From NCBI GenBank assembly GCA_007922195.1, contig ML682013.1, positions 18,669,882 to 18,733,881 of the forward strand: 64,000 bases of DNA, in the 5' to 3' direction. Every line of letters starts with the position of its first letter. Position 1 is the first letter of the stretch. Source of the DNA: Podocnemis expansa. Taxonomy: Eukaryota; Chordata; Testudines; Podocnemididae. The notes below the pieces were generated by a model. That model ran no database searches, was not told where the DNA came from, and worked only from the letters and a program-made list of their open reading frames with translations. Position numbers and translations under genes: made by a program. Positions 1 through 11,640 of the stretch are shown here, in pieces.

Positions 1-182
1 ATGCCACACTTCTCCCCTGCCATCCCCAACAATGCCACACTTCTCCTCACCATCCTGACCCCCTCCTGAACTCCTAGGCTGGGGCTGCTTTCCTAAATTG
101 ATTTGCTGACATTCTTCCAGGAGCCACGATTTTTCATTTAAGAGCCACATGTGGCTCCCAAGCCACAGTTTGGCCAAGACTG
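1..182. mobile_element. hAT-like DNA transposon, right end only
   Basis: The stretch around 141-182 carries the GAGCCACATGTGGCTC and GTTTGGCCAA motifs seen at the ends of non-autonomous hAT elements, and ends in ACTG. It is followed by CTCTAGAC (183-190), which resembles the target duplications of the hAT pair at 50.6-51.1 kb. The rest of the element lies outside the window, so its length and other end cannot be judged. Everything before about 140 is GC-rich filler with a repeated ATGCCACACTTCTCC unit at 1 and 32. Confidence 0.5.
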
Positions 183-840
183 CTCTAGACTGAGCTAATG
201 CTAAACCTCCACCCCTGCCTTAACTTCACCAGGTTAGGAAGAGGCAGTGACCCCTCTTTTAATATTCTTTTTGCTAAGGGTATCTTTTATCCTTTAATCC
301 ACCTAAACAGAGTTTGAACAAGCAAGAGAGTAGCATTTTACAAAAAACAGTATTTCATGTTTTTCTTCAGTAGAATTACAAATATTGACAGATCTGTGAT
401 CAGATCAAGCCAACTATCATTACCCATATTGCCCTGCACCCATACTGTGACTATGCTAATATGCTCTTTGTGCACATGCAAATACAAAACCCATAGAGAT
501 TAGTTGCCCCCCCCACACCCTCTTAGAAGCTGCTAGGCACAGCTTCTAAGCCTGCCTTACACTTTTTCAAGATCCCTACCACAAAAGAGAGGTATTGATG
601 GGGGAATTACCTTATATGTGACTCGGCATCATATCCTGCAGCCCTCTCTCACATTTGTAGTCCTGGGACTACTCTGATGTTTCAGAGCTGCAGACACACA
701 TTGGCAGCTCTCCCATGTGCTGTAAAAGGCACTACAGACAAACACCATAAGCACTTGAACTGAAATTCTCTCCTGTGCATGGGACAAGCAGAAGCCCTAG
801 GCACTGCTTAACTTCCACTTACGCCTTTTTTTCCCCAAAA
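183..840. other. AT-rich non-coding stretch, nothing recognised
   Basis: No exon-like open frame, RNA gene or identifiable repeat was seen here. There is a short C-run near 508-517. This is ordinary intergenic or intronic sequence as far as can be read. Confidence 0.4.
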
Positions 841-962
841 GAGCTCAGCACTCAATCCACTGAGCACTTCTGAAAATCTGACCAGTTATTTAAGGTGCCT
901 AAATGGGAGCTCAGCTCTTTTGAAAATCTGACACTTAGGTCTTAAATGGGACTTAAGCAGTC
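841..962. repeat. Diverged old interspersed repeat (TTTTGAAAATCTGAC type)
   Basis: The segment contains two copies of a CTTTTGAAAATCTGAC-like unit, each near a GGTGCCTAAATGGGA or CTTAAATGGGACTTA phrase. The same vocabulary (GCACCTAGGCACTTTTGAAAATCCC) recurs at 5,227-5,320. This wording is widespread in turtle and crocodilian genomes, which suggests an ancient degraded repeat. The family name is not known to me. Confidence 0.4.
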
Positions 963-2055
963 CATTGAACTTGTGCTGCTTCCCTGCACCGGAAGGTATT
1001 AAAAGTAATGGGCACAGCTAATTGCAATTGCCGTCATTTTTTTTCCCTTGAACATATTTTATTAACCTGGAAACAATAAGCTGATATATTTCAACAAAAA
1101 TGTGATGCTCTTCTTTAATCAGTAAACAGCTACACTTCAGCTTACAGTCAGCCAGTAACAGTCAAGTTTTCTTTGCAATAATTGATATCACGCACCAGGC
1201 TCATCAGTGCCCATCTGCCATCTTTTCTGTTGATTGTTTGATTTACTGAGTTATTCAGGAGTAGCTGGCAAAGACCCAACTTTTTGTTAATGGTTGAGTT
1301 TTGAGTTTGAAAGTTGTTTTTTCCCCTTTGTATTCAGGGTGCGACAGAGGATGCAGAAAGACCTCCTTGGTTATGAATGTTTTTCTGTTTCCTTCACCAG
1401 TTGGTCTCTTCTAGCGTGACAAGATCTGTAGGCCAGAAGCCTGGTTTGTTTCAAAAGAAGGAAAATTAATCTTAGTTCATTTGAACCAAGATTATCCTTG
1501 GCCTGTAGACAAGTGTACACAGATGGGGACAAGGAGTCTACCCCGTCCAACACACCTCCTTCACATCCCACTTGTACTCTGTGGAATGAAGGGACTCATT
1601 TTTCTATAGCTCCCTGAAAGTGCAAATGATCCCAAGTGACATAAAAGCATGGGTATAGTTTCTGCTGGGGCAGCATCTAAAATCCCTATGTTACCGGTTA
1701 GCTGCAGGAATCACTGTCTCTACAGACACACGGCTGCCTGTTTGGATCTTGTCTACAGACACAACCCCTTCCAGAGGCACTGTGGCTAAATACTCCAACT
1801 GAGTCCTTCCCTGGTTCTGATAGCATTTCAGTAATGACAATGGGACTTAACATTATGCGAAAGCTCAAATTCTACAAAAAGAAAAACTGGACCAAACTCT
1901 CAGAGGTGTACATCAAAGCAGCTCCATAACTAGTAAAAAGTTTCCATCAAAAACTATTCCGTACAATGACACTAGTAGCATACAAGTCCAGTATACTACT
2001 GATAATTATTGAGAAAAGTGTGTGGTCTCTCTAACTTTTTATTATTTGTCTTAAT
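963..2055. other. Non-coding stretch, nothing recognised
   Basis: This is AT-rich sequence with only short chance open frames. A small direct repeat, TCTACAGACACA, occurs near 1,719 and 1,751. No transposon ends, RNA genes or splice-site pairs flanking a coding-like segment were seen. Confidence 0.4.
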
Positions 2056-2205
2056 CTCAACACACAGCTCCGAAAACTGTGAAAACTGAAAATTTTGGCC
2101 ATATTTGGTTCATTTGTTTTCCTTTCGTCAGATTTTAGCCAAAATCTTTTTTTCCCCATGAAAAGTCAAAATTTTCTCCTGAAAATTTCACTGATCATTA
2201 TTTAT
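2056..2205. repeat. Degraded AAAATTTT-rich interspersed repeat
   Basis: The text is built from repeated GAAAATTTTG and GTCAAAATTTTC phrases in both orientations. A similar and longer copy lies at 24,930-25,190. The self-complementary AAAATTTT vocabulary suggests an old MITE-like repeat. Boundaries are approximate and the family is unnamed here. Confidence 0.4.
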
Positions 2206-3446
2206 CAACTCTAGCAGTCCCACTGAAGTCAGTGGAAGCAAGCTGATTTTACCATCTGAGAATCCGAGCCCTTTGACTTTATTAGTCTCTCAGAATAATC
2301 CTATTTTGGGAAGAATTCAATGAAAAAATAATAGTCCAGTGAGGATAAAATTCCCACTGACTTCAATGATGCAGGATCAAGTTTGTTTGGAAATAAAGTT
2401 ATTCACACTTTGAAAACAGGGGTTTTGGATTATCAAGTTTTTTGTCACTTGATAGCTCTGCTATATCACATATAATTCATAGCCACTACAGGATTTATCT
2501 TGCCTCAGCTGCACAAAGGGCAGGGTGGCACTGCTGAACTAACACTACAACACAGTGGTTTTTACTTCTAGTTCACCCGGTCAAATCCAGGGGAGGTCAC
2601 TTGTGACTGACAGCGGTAGGCCATTGAAAACCATCAGAAATTAACTGATGATCTCAGACAGGCATCCTTATTACAGAAAAAGTCATCACAGATACTGATT
2701 GATGCTTCTGTTGGTTGACTCAGCAGAGGAGTGAGCTGCTTTCTCTCCTCTAGAGGTGATCATTGCACAGTAGTTTATTTAGAGAACACATTGTTGAGGA
2801 AGCTTGTACTTCTACTAACCATGTTCCACCTGTTTTGTTGCAAGAGAACTTCCAACACCAGGGCTATCAGTTCATTACCTTTCATAAGCATTCAGTTCAC
2901 TCATGTTTTTAAAAAAGAACACTAATATGGACTCAGCACAAGAATGCAAATTGACACATGCAATCATTGTACCACCCATAATAATAGCTGCAATAACCCA
3001 TGTTGAAATGTGATCTTTGCATAATAGTGTAATTTACATGTACCACTACTTCTAACATAAAGCTCTTATTATTTTGATGCATTTCCTATGTAAGCTTCTT
3101 TTAGTGGAAACCAAGAAATTTGCATCTTCTAACAAAAGGCATCATTGATGGGTTCATTGAGCTGAATTTAAGATCTAGCATTCTTTAATAACAGCTATGA
3201 TAAAATACCTTTATCAGTATTTTTCATTAAATGTTAAGGGTTAATTTCTTTTGTCTCTGTCAAATGCAGTTTTCACAAGCATCTTTTGATTTTAAATGTC
3301 TTCTCCATTTGAAGTCATCTTACCAAAAAATAAAGTGAACTAGCAGCACTTCCAAATTCATTTCACTATTCCAAAAAGATGTTGTCAACATTTTTCTCTA
3401 GACACTTCAAAATCTGAAAAAGTAGAATGCATAACATGTTAGCATA
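2206..3446. other. Non-coding stretch with scattered old repeat fragments
   Basis: Around 2,335-2,375 a CCCACTGACTTCAATGATGCAGGATCA phrase (split here as CCCACTGACTTCAATG plus GCAGGATCA) matches a degraded repeat vocabulary also seen at 10,690, 14,120 and 30,390. The remainder is AT-rich and featureless. No open frame resembles a protein. Confidence 0.35.
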
Positions 3447-3460
3447 TTTTTTTTTTTTTT
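3447..3460. repeat. Poly-T tract
   Basis: A run of 14 T residues on the plus strand with no adjacent SINE-like body recognised. Confidence 0.9.
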
Positions 3461-3579
3461 ACAAAGTCCACTTCAGCAAGATTCCCCAGGGCTTATAAAA
3501 CTTGTGCATTTATTGCAGTCAGTTAACTTCGTTCATCAAAACACACAATATAAACCAGTCTGTTATGTGTCTTCAGTTG

Positions 3580-3613
3580 AAAAAAAAAGAAAAAGAAAAA
3601 GAAAAAGAAAGAA
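3580..3613. repeat. (A4-5G)n simple repeat
   Basis: Tandem AAAAAG units following an A-run form a low-complexity purine tract. The minus-strand open frame across it (Ser/Phe repeats) is an artefact of this tract. Confidence 0.9.
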
Positions 3614-3839
3614 CAAAGCAGCACAGAGATAATAGCAAGTCTTGAAGAACATGCTTTTTAGTGCTTGGTTGTTCAAAAATGTAGCCACACAAACAATTGT
3701 CATAGTAATTATTTATGATTAAAAAAACATGTGAATGCTGTGGTGACTTTGCATTAGAAGTGTAGTATATGTCAATTGTTTTATTCATGATAAACAGATC
3801 ATTTAGTTGGAAAAATCCCATCTGCTGAGATATATCTCT

Positions 3840-4750
3840 TATTATTTATGAGAACCATGTTTAGGAATGCAGGCAGCACATGTGCATAATTAATCCTGAA
3901 GAGAATTAAACATTGTTTGATTCACAGCTGAATGCAATTAGCATTAGGAAGTTTACATATGTTGGCAATAACACAGATTAGCAACTAAAGTGCTTGTTAA
4001 AAAATTTAACCTGAGGCTGCTGGAGCAGACCTCTCTTAATGATGCTTTAAATGTTGTTGATGAAGTAATAATCAATTTTGTTTTATAAATAGTAAATCAA
4101 GAATTTAGGTCTAATTAGCAGCGCTACAGATCACTTCACTTACATATCCAATGTACATGTGATGTGACTATGAACTTTCTTTGAGGCTGGCATACAAACA
4201 GTTGTTAAGGGAAAGATGCAATCCCTTTCACAGGGGGAAGCCACAGACGGGGAAGAATGAGATGTCTGTGGTGGGAGTTGACTCCGTGTGAGTGGCACTC
4301 AAGAAGAGAATAGCTTTTCCTTCATTCTTCTAGAGCGTTTTAACTAAAGGATGAAGAAACAATGCCTTGTCTGCCTTCTTCAAATATAATAATTAGATTA
4401 TAATTCACAGGCTGTGAAACGAAGGCCTCTAATGGAGAGGGAGGAGGAAGAGAGAATGTAAGTGATGAAAATGAGGAGCCAAAGTAAAATTGAGCTGTAA
4501 TTGTTTTCACTTCAACTTTAAGAAGTTCAACATTAATTAAAATGTTTCTGCACCACTCACCAGCAGATTGGCACAAAAGAAGACTAGCTGGTATTTGCAG
4601 CTGCTGACTGGCAGGGATGTTAGTGAGACTGCTGCAGGAAGGCTGCTGTTTGGCACAAATATATCTCCATCCTAAGGACTATTTCAATTAGGGCAAGCAA
4701 TTCTCTTTAATTCAAGTAACAAACTAATTCTCCCATTCTGGTAATAAAGA
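3840..4750. promoter_or_regulatory. TAAT-rich non-repetitive stretch, enhancer-like (hypothesis)
   Basis: This stretch has no recognisable transposon vocabulary, and homeodomain-type cores are dense: CATAATTAATCC (3,885), GCAATTAGCATTA (3,935), AATAATTAGATTATAATT (4,387), GCTGTAATTG (4,494) and CATTAATTAAAATG (4,531). Vertebrate developmental enhancers often look like this, but AT-rich DNA produces such cores by chance. Conservation cannot be tested from one sequence, so this is a pointer rather than a call. Confidence 0.2.
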
Positions 4751-5226
4751 AATACTGCCCTGATGTAGCTAATGACAGTTTGAAAATGACTGTAAGGGAT
4801 ATCTCCACCATTATTTACGCTTTGGGTTATTTTTCTCCTCATAACACTCATGTACTGGAGTTTATGGGAGAGATCTTCAAAGGTACAAATGACAATTAGG
4901 AAATTAGCTTGTACTGAAAGTCAGAGGTGCTTGAAGTGCACCATGCCCCACCCCTTGTGGATAAGTTTCCGATCCTGCAAACATGCATGTCAATATACGG
5001 TCAAGGGGAGTACGCCTACAATCCCCACAATCCTCCTTTGCATATCAGCTACTCAATAGTGCGCAAGGGAGCAGAGGAGATGTTACCAGCTGGTACAGTA
5101 AGTGAAAAGCCTTGTAGGCACTGCAGCCTGAGTCTCACCCATTTGTGCCTCTGTAACCCCTAATGGCAGCCCTACTTTGAAGCCTGAAGAGCTGGGAAGG
5201 GTGTAGCCCTCACTCCTAATCCTAAA

Positions 5227-5325
5227 GGAAGTTAGGCACCTAGGCACTTTTGAAAATCCCACTAAAGGTCTATCTCCAAATTTAGACTCCTAAATACCTT
5301 TTAAAATATGCCTGTTAGTGATTTT
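5227..5325. repeat. Diverged old interspersed repeat (TTTTGAAAATCCC type)
   Basis: The segment contains GTTAGGCACCTAGGCAC followed by TTTTGAAAATCCCAC and CTCCTAAATACCTTTTAAAA. It shares wording with 841-962. It is probably a degraded copy of one ancient repeat; limits are approximate. Confidence 0.4.
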
Positions 5326-5984
5326 ATATATTATTTATTCATTTAGATTATTTTTAAATGCCTTTCCGCAGCTCTGGATGCCTTGACAATTATTTAGATT
5401 CATATTCTGCAGAGGAATAACCGTCCAGCAGCATAACAGTGTTCAATGGACAGTAAATTGAATATGAGCTTGCAGTGCAATGTGAAGTAAAAAAGCAGCA
5501 TGATTTTCAGATACATATGCAGAGGCATCACTTTACAGACAAGGCAGATAATAGTCCCTGTCTATGTGGTACCTAGACTATGGAAATCAGTTTCTGGATA
5601 GAACTGTACAAACTGCTCAACCCAAACTACCTAACTGCAAAACTCAAAATGAGTTGAGCCTGAACAATGTTTGTAAACTGGCCAAGAGACTGCTATGAAT
5701 ATATTTGTAGAAACTTCTAGCATTTTTTTCTCTGTATCCACATATGCACAAACTTCATCAGGCTGATATTTAGTGTTCAATTAGAGTTCAAGTGTGGTTC
5801 ACTGGGATATATCAGGTGGGACAAGTCATAGATTGCTTTTACATGTCTGATAGGGTGCAGATATTCCATCTGTGAGGTAACATAGCTCAGCAACAGCCAT
5901 TTGGTGCAGCAAGAGGGAAGGGGTGTTAGTTGATGTCTTTTATACAACTAAAAGTAAGATAAAGACATTTTCTCATAGTGGCAG
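5326..5984. other. Non-coding stretch, nothing recognised
   Basis: AT-rich single-copy-looking DNA. The part from 5,930 to 5,984 may be the outer edge of the inverted-repeat element that follows. Confidence 0.35.
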
Positions 5985-7045
5985 AGTGGATGAGGTAACA
6001 GCTTTTTTTGGACCATTTTCAGTTGGTAAAAGAGGCAGATTTTCAAGCACCTGAGAGCTCTTCTGTGGTTCTGAAGCTGCCCCATATCCTTGGACCACCA
6101 CGGCTACAGCACTGCAAACTATAATTTCTCCTTGTCACTGTTGTGTTTGAGTGTGCCACACAGCTGCCTAATATTTTATTATCCACTGTGATGCCCCACT
6201 ATACTAGGAACTATCTTATTATTACCAATTAGTCTGTGTATAGCAAAAACGAGAGTCATGTGGCATCTTAAAGACTAACAGATTTCTTCGGGCATAAGCT
6301 TTTGTGGGTTCCAATCCACTTTGTCAGATGCATTATTATTAGTCTATGTATTGAAGAATTGGCAGTCCCTAGTTTCACAAATCCTGAGTCACACACAAGA
6401 AATCAGAAGATTAGCTTTAAAATAATGAGCTTTATCAAAATAATAAATGTCTAGGTCTTTTTATTTTCTTTATCATCTTTAGGTCTTTTGGGTGTGCTCA
6501 TGCCATGTTTTCAAGCTTTTTTTATGAAATCATGAGGGCTAGAAACTTACGTTTTAAAAAACTACAGCTAAAACATACTCTCAAATGAGCATACACTGAA
6601 AAAATGACAGAAGACAAAAACACCAAATCACTTAAGGGTGAACACTTTTCACAAAATGATGTCTCCATACCTGACCTCTCAATTCTCATCCTCAAAGAAA
6701 ACCTGAATAATGCTTTTAAAGATGAGCCTGCGAGCGTAAATTCCTATCTTTGCCTGAAACTAAAAATCAGAGACTTAACAAAGTCTCTAGATTTATTGCT
6801 CAGAACCACAATCTATAACCCATTAGCTTTCCTTTGTCCTACAACTGCAGAGGTGTCTACTGAACACTTCATCTCTTATAACAAGTTACTTCTGATGCTA
6901 AACAATCTGTTCCATTTGGTATTTAGCTGTGACATGCTAACTACCTTTCCCAGACCTGAAGAACTCTGTGTAAGCTTGAACGCTGTTCTCTCATTAACAG
7001 AAGTTGGTCCAGTAAAAGATATTACCTCACCCACCTTATCTCTTT
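5985..7045. mobile_element. Inverted-repeat element, arms about 0.9 kb apart
   Basis: The left arm (about 5,985-6,075: GGATGAGGTAACAGC, TTGGACCATTTTCAGTTGG, GAGCTCTTCTG) is the imperfect reverse complement of the right arm (about 6,952-7,042: CTGAAGAACTCTGTG, CAGAAGTTGGTCCAGTAAAA, ATTACCTCACCCACC). This arm sequence is a common turtle/crocodilian interspersed repeat. The long spacer includes another MITE copy at 6,241-6,332. The 154-codon plus-strand open frame at 6,604-7,068 ends inside the right arm, so it is not accepted as a gene. Confidence 0.5.
6241..6332. mobile_element. MITE fragment of the GTCTTTAAGTGCCAC family
   Basis: The text AGCAAAAACGAGAGTCATG, TGGCATCTTAAAGACTAACA, GGGCATAAGCTTTTGTGGG and TCAGATGCAT is a degraded arm of the palindromic MITE seen again at 38,980, 41,120, 41,751 and 46,222. 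The outer AGCCGTGTTAGTCT end is missing. Confidence 0.65.
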
Positions 7046-9184
7046 TCATGGATCTCAGTACATGTTAAAGTTCTTTATTGAATGCAAGTCTTAGACAGAA
7101 TACGGTTCAATTTCATCAGGTTAATCAGTGACTGAGTAGAGACTAGAAATACCACTGAAAAGCATGAGATGCAGAGGACAACTGAACATTTAGATTGCTA
7201 AATGAGGGACATAAAAATGACATCTTCAACCTGGACAAGTGAATTCAAGGGTGGTGAATATACTAAAGTATTGACTCTCTCAATCAAAACCACTATATCT
7301 CACCATTTGACAAAAACAGAAAAGACTTATAATATGGAATTTCCATTTTTACCTTTTCCGACATAATATATTCCCCAAAATCAATAAAATCAGAAAAGAA
7401 GACCACCCATTAATTCATGTATTTCCTTTTATTCCTCTAATATAAAGGTTTATTTTAGCCCCCCCCCCCCCCATGTTTATTACTTGGGTAACCTAGAACT
7501 GGAACTACAACATTCAGAATTTCACTGAGAGTAACTCAAGTGCATATTGTTACATGGACAGTAAATTAATAATAGAAGGACATTATACTTTGAGCTAATT
7601 ACAATAACATGAATATATTCTATGTAAAGTAGGAAGAGATGTCACAGTCTAAATTATTCCATGTTGGCTTTAGGAGGACAAACATTTGTTGTTGATGAGT
7701 GTTTGATCTCCCTCATAACTCTTGTCTCAGTGACAAACTAAAACTGTATTTTATTCTCTACTTCTGTGATCTTTCACCTAGATAAGAACCAACACCTGGC
7801 ATCTTTTCAAATTTTCTTTTTTCTTTACATCAGTGGCAAAAGTTAAAAAGATAACATGAAAAGAAAGATGAAAAAGGAATGCTGTTCAAATTGAAGGACT
7901 GTAGTTTCAAGTTTCAATCCTGTATCAAAACATCTCCCGCCTTATCTTCTTTCCCAGTCATCACAAATGAAAAGTACAAAGAAGTACACAAACATCAGTA
8001 CAATGCTATGTGTGTACTGCTATCCAAAAATCAGAGTTACAAAATTATACCTGACATATCAAAAACTGACAGTCACATCCTCAAGATTTTCCTCTGTTCG
8101 TTCCCATGGACCTTCTTTATTAATAAATCTGACACATAAAAAGCATCTGTATGACTAAAGTGTCAGTTACTGGAAAGACCGTTTTGATCTATTCCTTAAC
8201 TTTTAGAAGAAATATTCTCTTTTTCATGAAGACAGGATCCGTTCACTGACTGCCAGCTTTCAAATGACCACCTCTTGAAGTTTAATTTTAAGTTTTAAAT
8301 AAATATTGTATGCATGCAGAATAATTATGGTGCTCTAGAGAGATACTGTATAATGACATTGATTCTTTTTTATCTAAAAATGCCAAATCCTTGAGGCTGC
8401 AAAGTCTGTATTTGCCACAGACATATAAAAGTTTGTTCTACATGTTAAATTAGAGTAAGTTGTTATGCTGCTATCTTTAAGTTGGTAGCAGCATTTCCAT
8501 TGTAAACTCCAATTTTCAGGAAGTTAACACTGACTAGCAAAAATGTGCTGGGGTCTAACACTTGGCATAGAAGGTGTCAGCTTTGGAATGATTTTTGTAT
8601 AAAAATGTTAAATAATCCTGTTGGTGATTGTGGGATTACCAAAAAGTAAAAGAAAAAGGAAAAGCATATTGGCTCTAGATGTTTTTTTCCATTTGTATAA
8701 TTAAAACAAGCAACATCCATTACAATTCAATTTTGCAGGCACTTTATATTAAGAAATATACAGTTAGGTTTGGACATTAAAAAAGCAAGTGAACTAGCCA
8801 AACTTTTCAATTCAAAAATTAATCACTTATACATGCAAATATAGCTTTTCATAACTGATATGCAGAGTATATCTGTGTAGACGCTCTAACAGATTCAATA
8901 ACAAATACAAATACCAAATGATTGCAAAGTTATAGGCAAGAAATTAATAATACATGGATAAAGGTATAAAATTAGTGCATACTGTGTTCTCATGCATTGT
9001 TCAGTTCCAGGGTAAGCAGCTTTTTACTATGCATATGCTTAATCACTAGAAATATATACATACTCTTTTGTGAAAAAGCACTTAAATTAATACTAACACT
9101 ACCGGAAATAGTATAGTGGCATTAAGTAAATATATACTTCAGAACACTATAGTCTCTCCTGTAAATAGATTCATTATTATGATT
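7046..9184. other. Non-coding AT-rich stretch
   Basis: No gene or named repeat was recognised. It contains a 14-base C-run at 7,459-7,472. A strong pyrimidine tract ending in CAG near 7,831 resembles a 3' splice site, but no coding-like sequence with a donor follows. Short open frames at 7,879-8,158 have no protein-like features. Confidence 0.4.
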
Positions 9185-9192
9185 ATGATTAA

Positions 9193-10426
9193 CAGGCGCC
9201 CAGAACGCATCAGAACAGCGCACTGGGGCCCACTGTTTTTAGGGGCTCAGTGTTCCAGGCCCCCTAAAAATAGAAAATGGAGCCCAGGAGTGCTGCTACA
9301 CCTAAAGATTAACTGGGGCCCAGGCCTCCACTGGCTGCCTGGGCCCCAATCCATTCCCTACCTCCCCTGGTTCCCCATCCCCCAGGTGGCCCCCCAAGCC
9401 CTCCCCTAAACCCCTGGTTCCACCACTGGCCCCCACTGCTAAGGCTGACCCCCTCCCCCACGCCTGTTTCCCTCTGAGCCAGCGTGCCTGTCTGCACCGC
9501 ATTCCTCCCCACACCCACACCCTTACCTGGCTGCTGGAAGTGATTGCCGTCATGGCTCAGGCCAGAGTGGGAATTTTAAAAACTCCCAGGCCCAGCTTGG
9601 GTCAGTTCCTCACCAGCCGGAAAACACAGCTTCTGGATGTGTAGAGGCCATGGCTGCCAGCTGTGCACAGCCAGCAGTGTTCCCTGGGCTGGGCTGTGCC
9701 CCCACAAACTTTAGAAGTGTGCCACTGAGGGGCTGGCTCTGAGTTTTGGAAGGCTGAGTCCCCTGAAGCCCCATGGTAGCAACATCTCTGATGGATCCAG
9801 AATGCTGTATTCTGGGGCCCACCATTTAAAAATAGCAGGCATCAGAATGCAGCGTGCTGGCTCCATTTTCTATTTTTAGGGGCTCAGCGAACACTGAACT
9901 CAAGCCCCAGAACACAATTCTGGTGCATTCTGGCAGGCAGGGAGCTGCCTCGGGCTGGGAGATTTTAAATCTCCCACCCTGAGCCGGCTCTCACTGAGCA
10001 TGCTCAGAGACTCTGAGCATGCTCAGTGAGAGCCAGCTCAGGGCCAGAGCCCCACCCCAGGCTGCGGTCAGGGACAGGGCTGCTTAGCTCCATGGCCAGG
10101 TAAGGAGGCCCTGGGGTGGGGTTCAGGGGCAGTCAAGCAGGCCTGGTGGGGAAAGGGCACAGGGGAGGGGGTCAGCCCCTGGCAGCAGGGGAAGGTGGAG
10201 TAGCATAGTAGGGGGATGGGGAAGGGTTGGGGGACCAGCAGCCAGACAGGAGATGGGGGAAGTAGCTGGGGTGGGGGCCTGGCATTTGAGGGGCAGGGGC
10301 TGGGATGGGGGAAGAGGGCTCTGATGTGCATTAGGGTGGCCCAGACATATGGGAAGGAGGCCCAGATCTGCGTGAGGTGGGCCCAGAAATTTAGGAGGGT
10401 TCTGGGGCTTGCCAAATTAACTCCTG
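9193..10426. mobile_element. GC-rich non-autonomous hAT element, 1,234 bp
   Basis: The element starts CAGGCGCCCAGAAC and ends GGGGCTTGCCAAATTAACTCCTG; the reverse complement of the right end, CAGGAGTTAATTTGG, matches the end of its relative at 33,113. It is flanked by ATGATTAA (9,185-9,192) and ACGATTAA (10,427-10,434), an 8-bp duplication with one mismatch, which is the hAT signature. The interior is very GC-rich, repeats CTATTTTTAGGGGCTCAG in both orientations, and holds the hairpin at 9,986-10,034. No transposase frame is present. The several open frames in it are by-products of its high GC content. Confidence 0.8.
9986..10034. repeat. Perfect hairpin, 24-nt arms with 1-nt spacer
   Basis: Bases 9,986-10,009 (starting GGCTCTCACTGAGC) are the exact reverse complement of 10,011-10,034, with a single A at 10,010 between them. 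Beyond one mismatch (9,985/10,035), four more bases pair (9,981-9,984 with 10,036-10,039). The hairpin lies inside the hAT element and could form a cruciform or an RNA stem. Confidence 0.95.
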
Positions 10427-10434
10427 ACGATTAA

Positions 10435-11640
10435 CCATTTATGTTACAGTAGTGTCTCAAACTCCTATTTAGGTTTGGGGCCAATTTTGGCAGATGTAAA
10501 AACATAGCCAAAGAGACAAGAAGGACAGGAAGGTTCTGTACCTCAAACCTGCAGGACTTACACAAAACTCCTGCTGGCGCCTTGCTTTTCACAAACTTCT
10601 TCAAAAGATTATTCTATTTAACCAAATATATATATATATATATATATAAAGAGGAAATGAATGGTTTGATCCAGAATTCTATGCATCCAGAAAATTCCCA
10701 CTGACTTCAGGTGGTTTTCTGGGTGTGTATGAATGCTGAATCTGAATCAGAAGGAGAAATTCACTTGCACACACAAAGTCTAAGGAACCAGGCTAAGTAG
10801 CTAGAAAATCTAAGAGGAGTGAAGAATAGAAACCACCTTAAATCCAGACTGACACCATATGCTGGAATAGCAGTTATTGCTCCTTTGATGGGAATGCAGT
10901 GGCAAAACAAGGACAGGCATGTGCAAGGAATGGCAGGCTGCAATTTTATTAAACTTGAACACAGAGGAGGTACACTACCTATTCATCACCTATACTCTCT
11001 TATAACAGGCAGATGACTGGTTTCAGTGCAAGGATTCCTTACCATATAACCCATAAAGCAGAATAAGATCTTGTTAGCCTACCCCACCAGGACACAGCTC
11101 TCTCTGAGCCCTAGCACATACATCCCCATGTGAGGATGACAGAGGGTGCAGCAGAATGAGGAGCTGAGCCCATAAGGACCAGAAGGTCACATGAACCACA
11201 AACTCATCACCAAATCCCAAGTCTTTTGCCTCTAGGAATTGTTCATGCTATTCTCTTAACTGCACTGAAAACTGGCTTCAATTTGTGATAACCACCACCA
11301 CTCTGGAACCTCAGTTTGGTAGTAAGCATGTTCATACTTAACCCACTGTAGCCTGAAGATGCTGTGAAAAAGGGGAGAGCTCCTGGGTCCTCCATGAATT
11401 GGTCCACAAGAGAAAAAAATTCTTCTTTACCCCCTAAACAGGAGATTGTCTAGAGTTGCAACATCTGGCATGGAGGGTTCCCGCTCCTTGTTTGGGTGGG
11501 TAGGTGAGCTGCTGGAACAAAGCTGAAAAGTGTTTCCACACGGTGAATACACTGCATTAAATCCTGGAGGCTGGGGAAAGCTGGCCAGAAGCTCACTATA
11601 AGTCAAGCTGTCTATTGTTCCTTAGCAAATGTCTCCATTC
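10435..11640. other. Non-coding stretch with a TA repeat and an old repeat fragment
   Basis: A (TA)n tract lies at 10,626-10,648. Around 10,535-10,720 the phrases CTGCAGGACTTACAC and TCCCACTGACTTCAGG resemble a degraded repeat common in turtles and birds. The rest shows no gene and no recognisable element. Confidence 0.35.

Noticed and set aside
3573..3821. 82-codon minus-strand frame ending in Ser/Phe repeats
   Set aside because: The repetitive tail is the translated (A4-5G)n simple repeat.
6604..7068. 154-codon plus-strand open frame
   Set aside because: Its last third is the arm of an interspersed repeat (CAGAAGTTGGTCCAGTAAAA...ACCTCACCCACC), no family is recognisable, and one such frame is not far from chance in 64 kb of AT-rich DNA.
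9302..10434. Several Pro/Gly-rich frames on both strands
   Set aside because: They lie wholly in the GC-rich hAT element, where stops are rare by composition.
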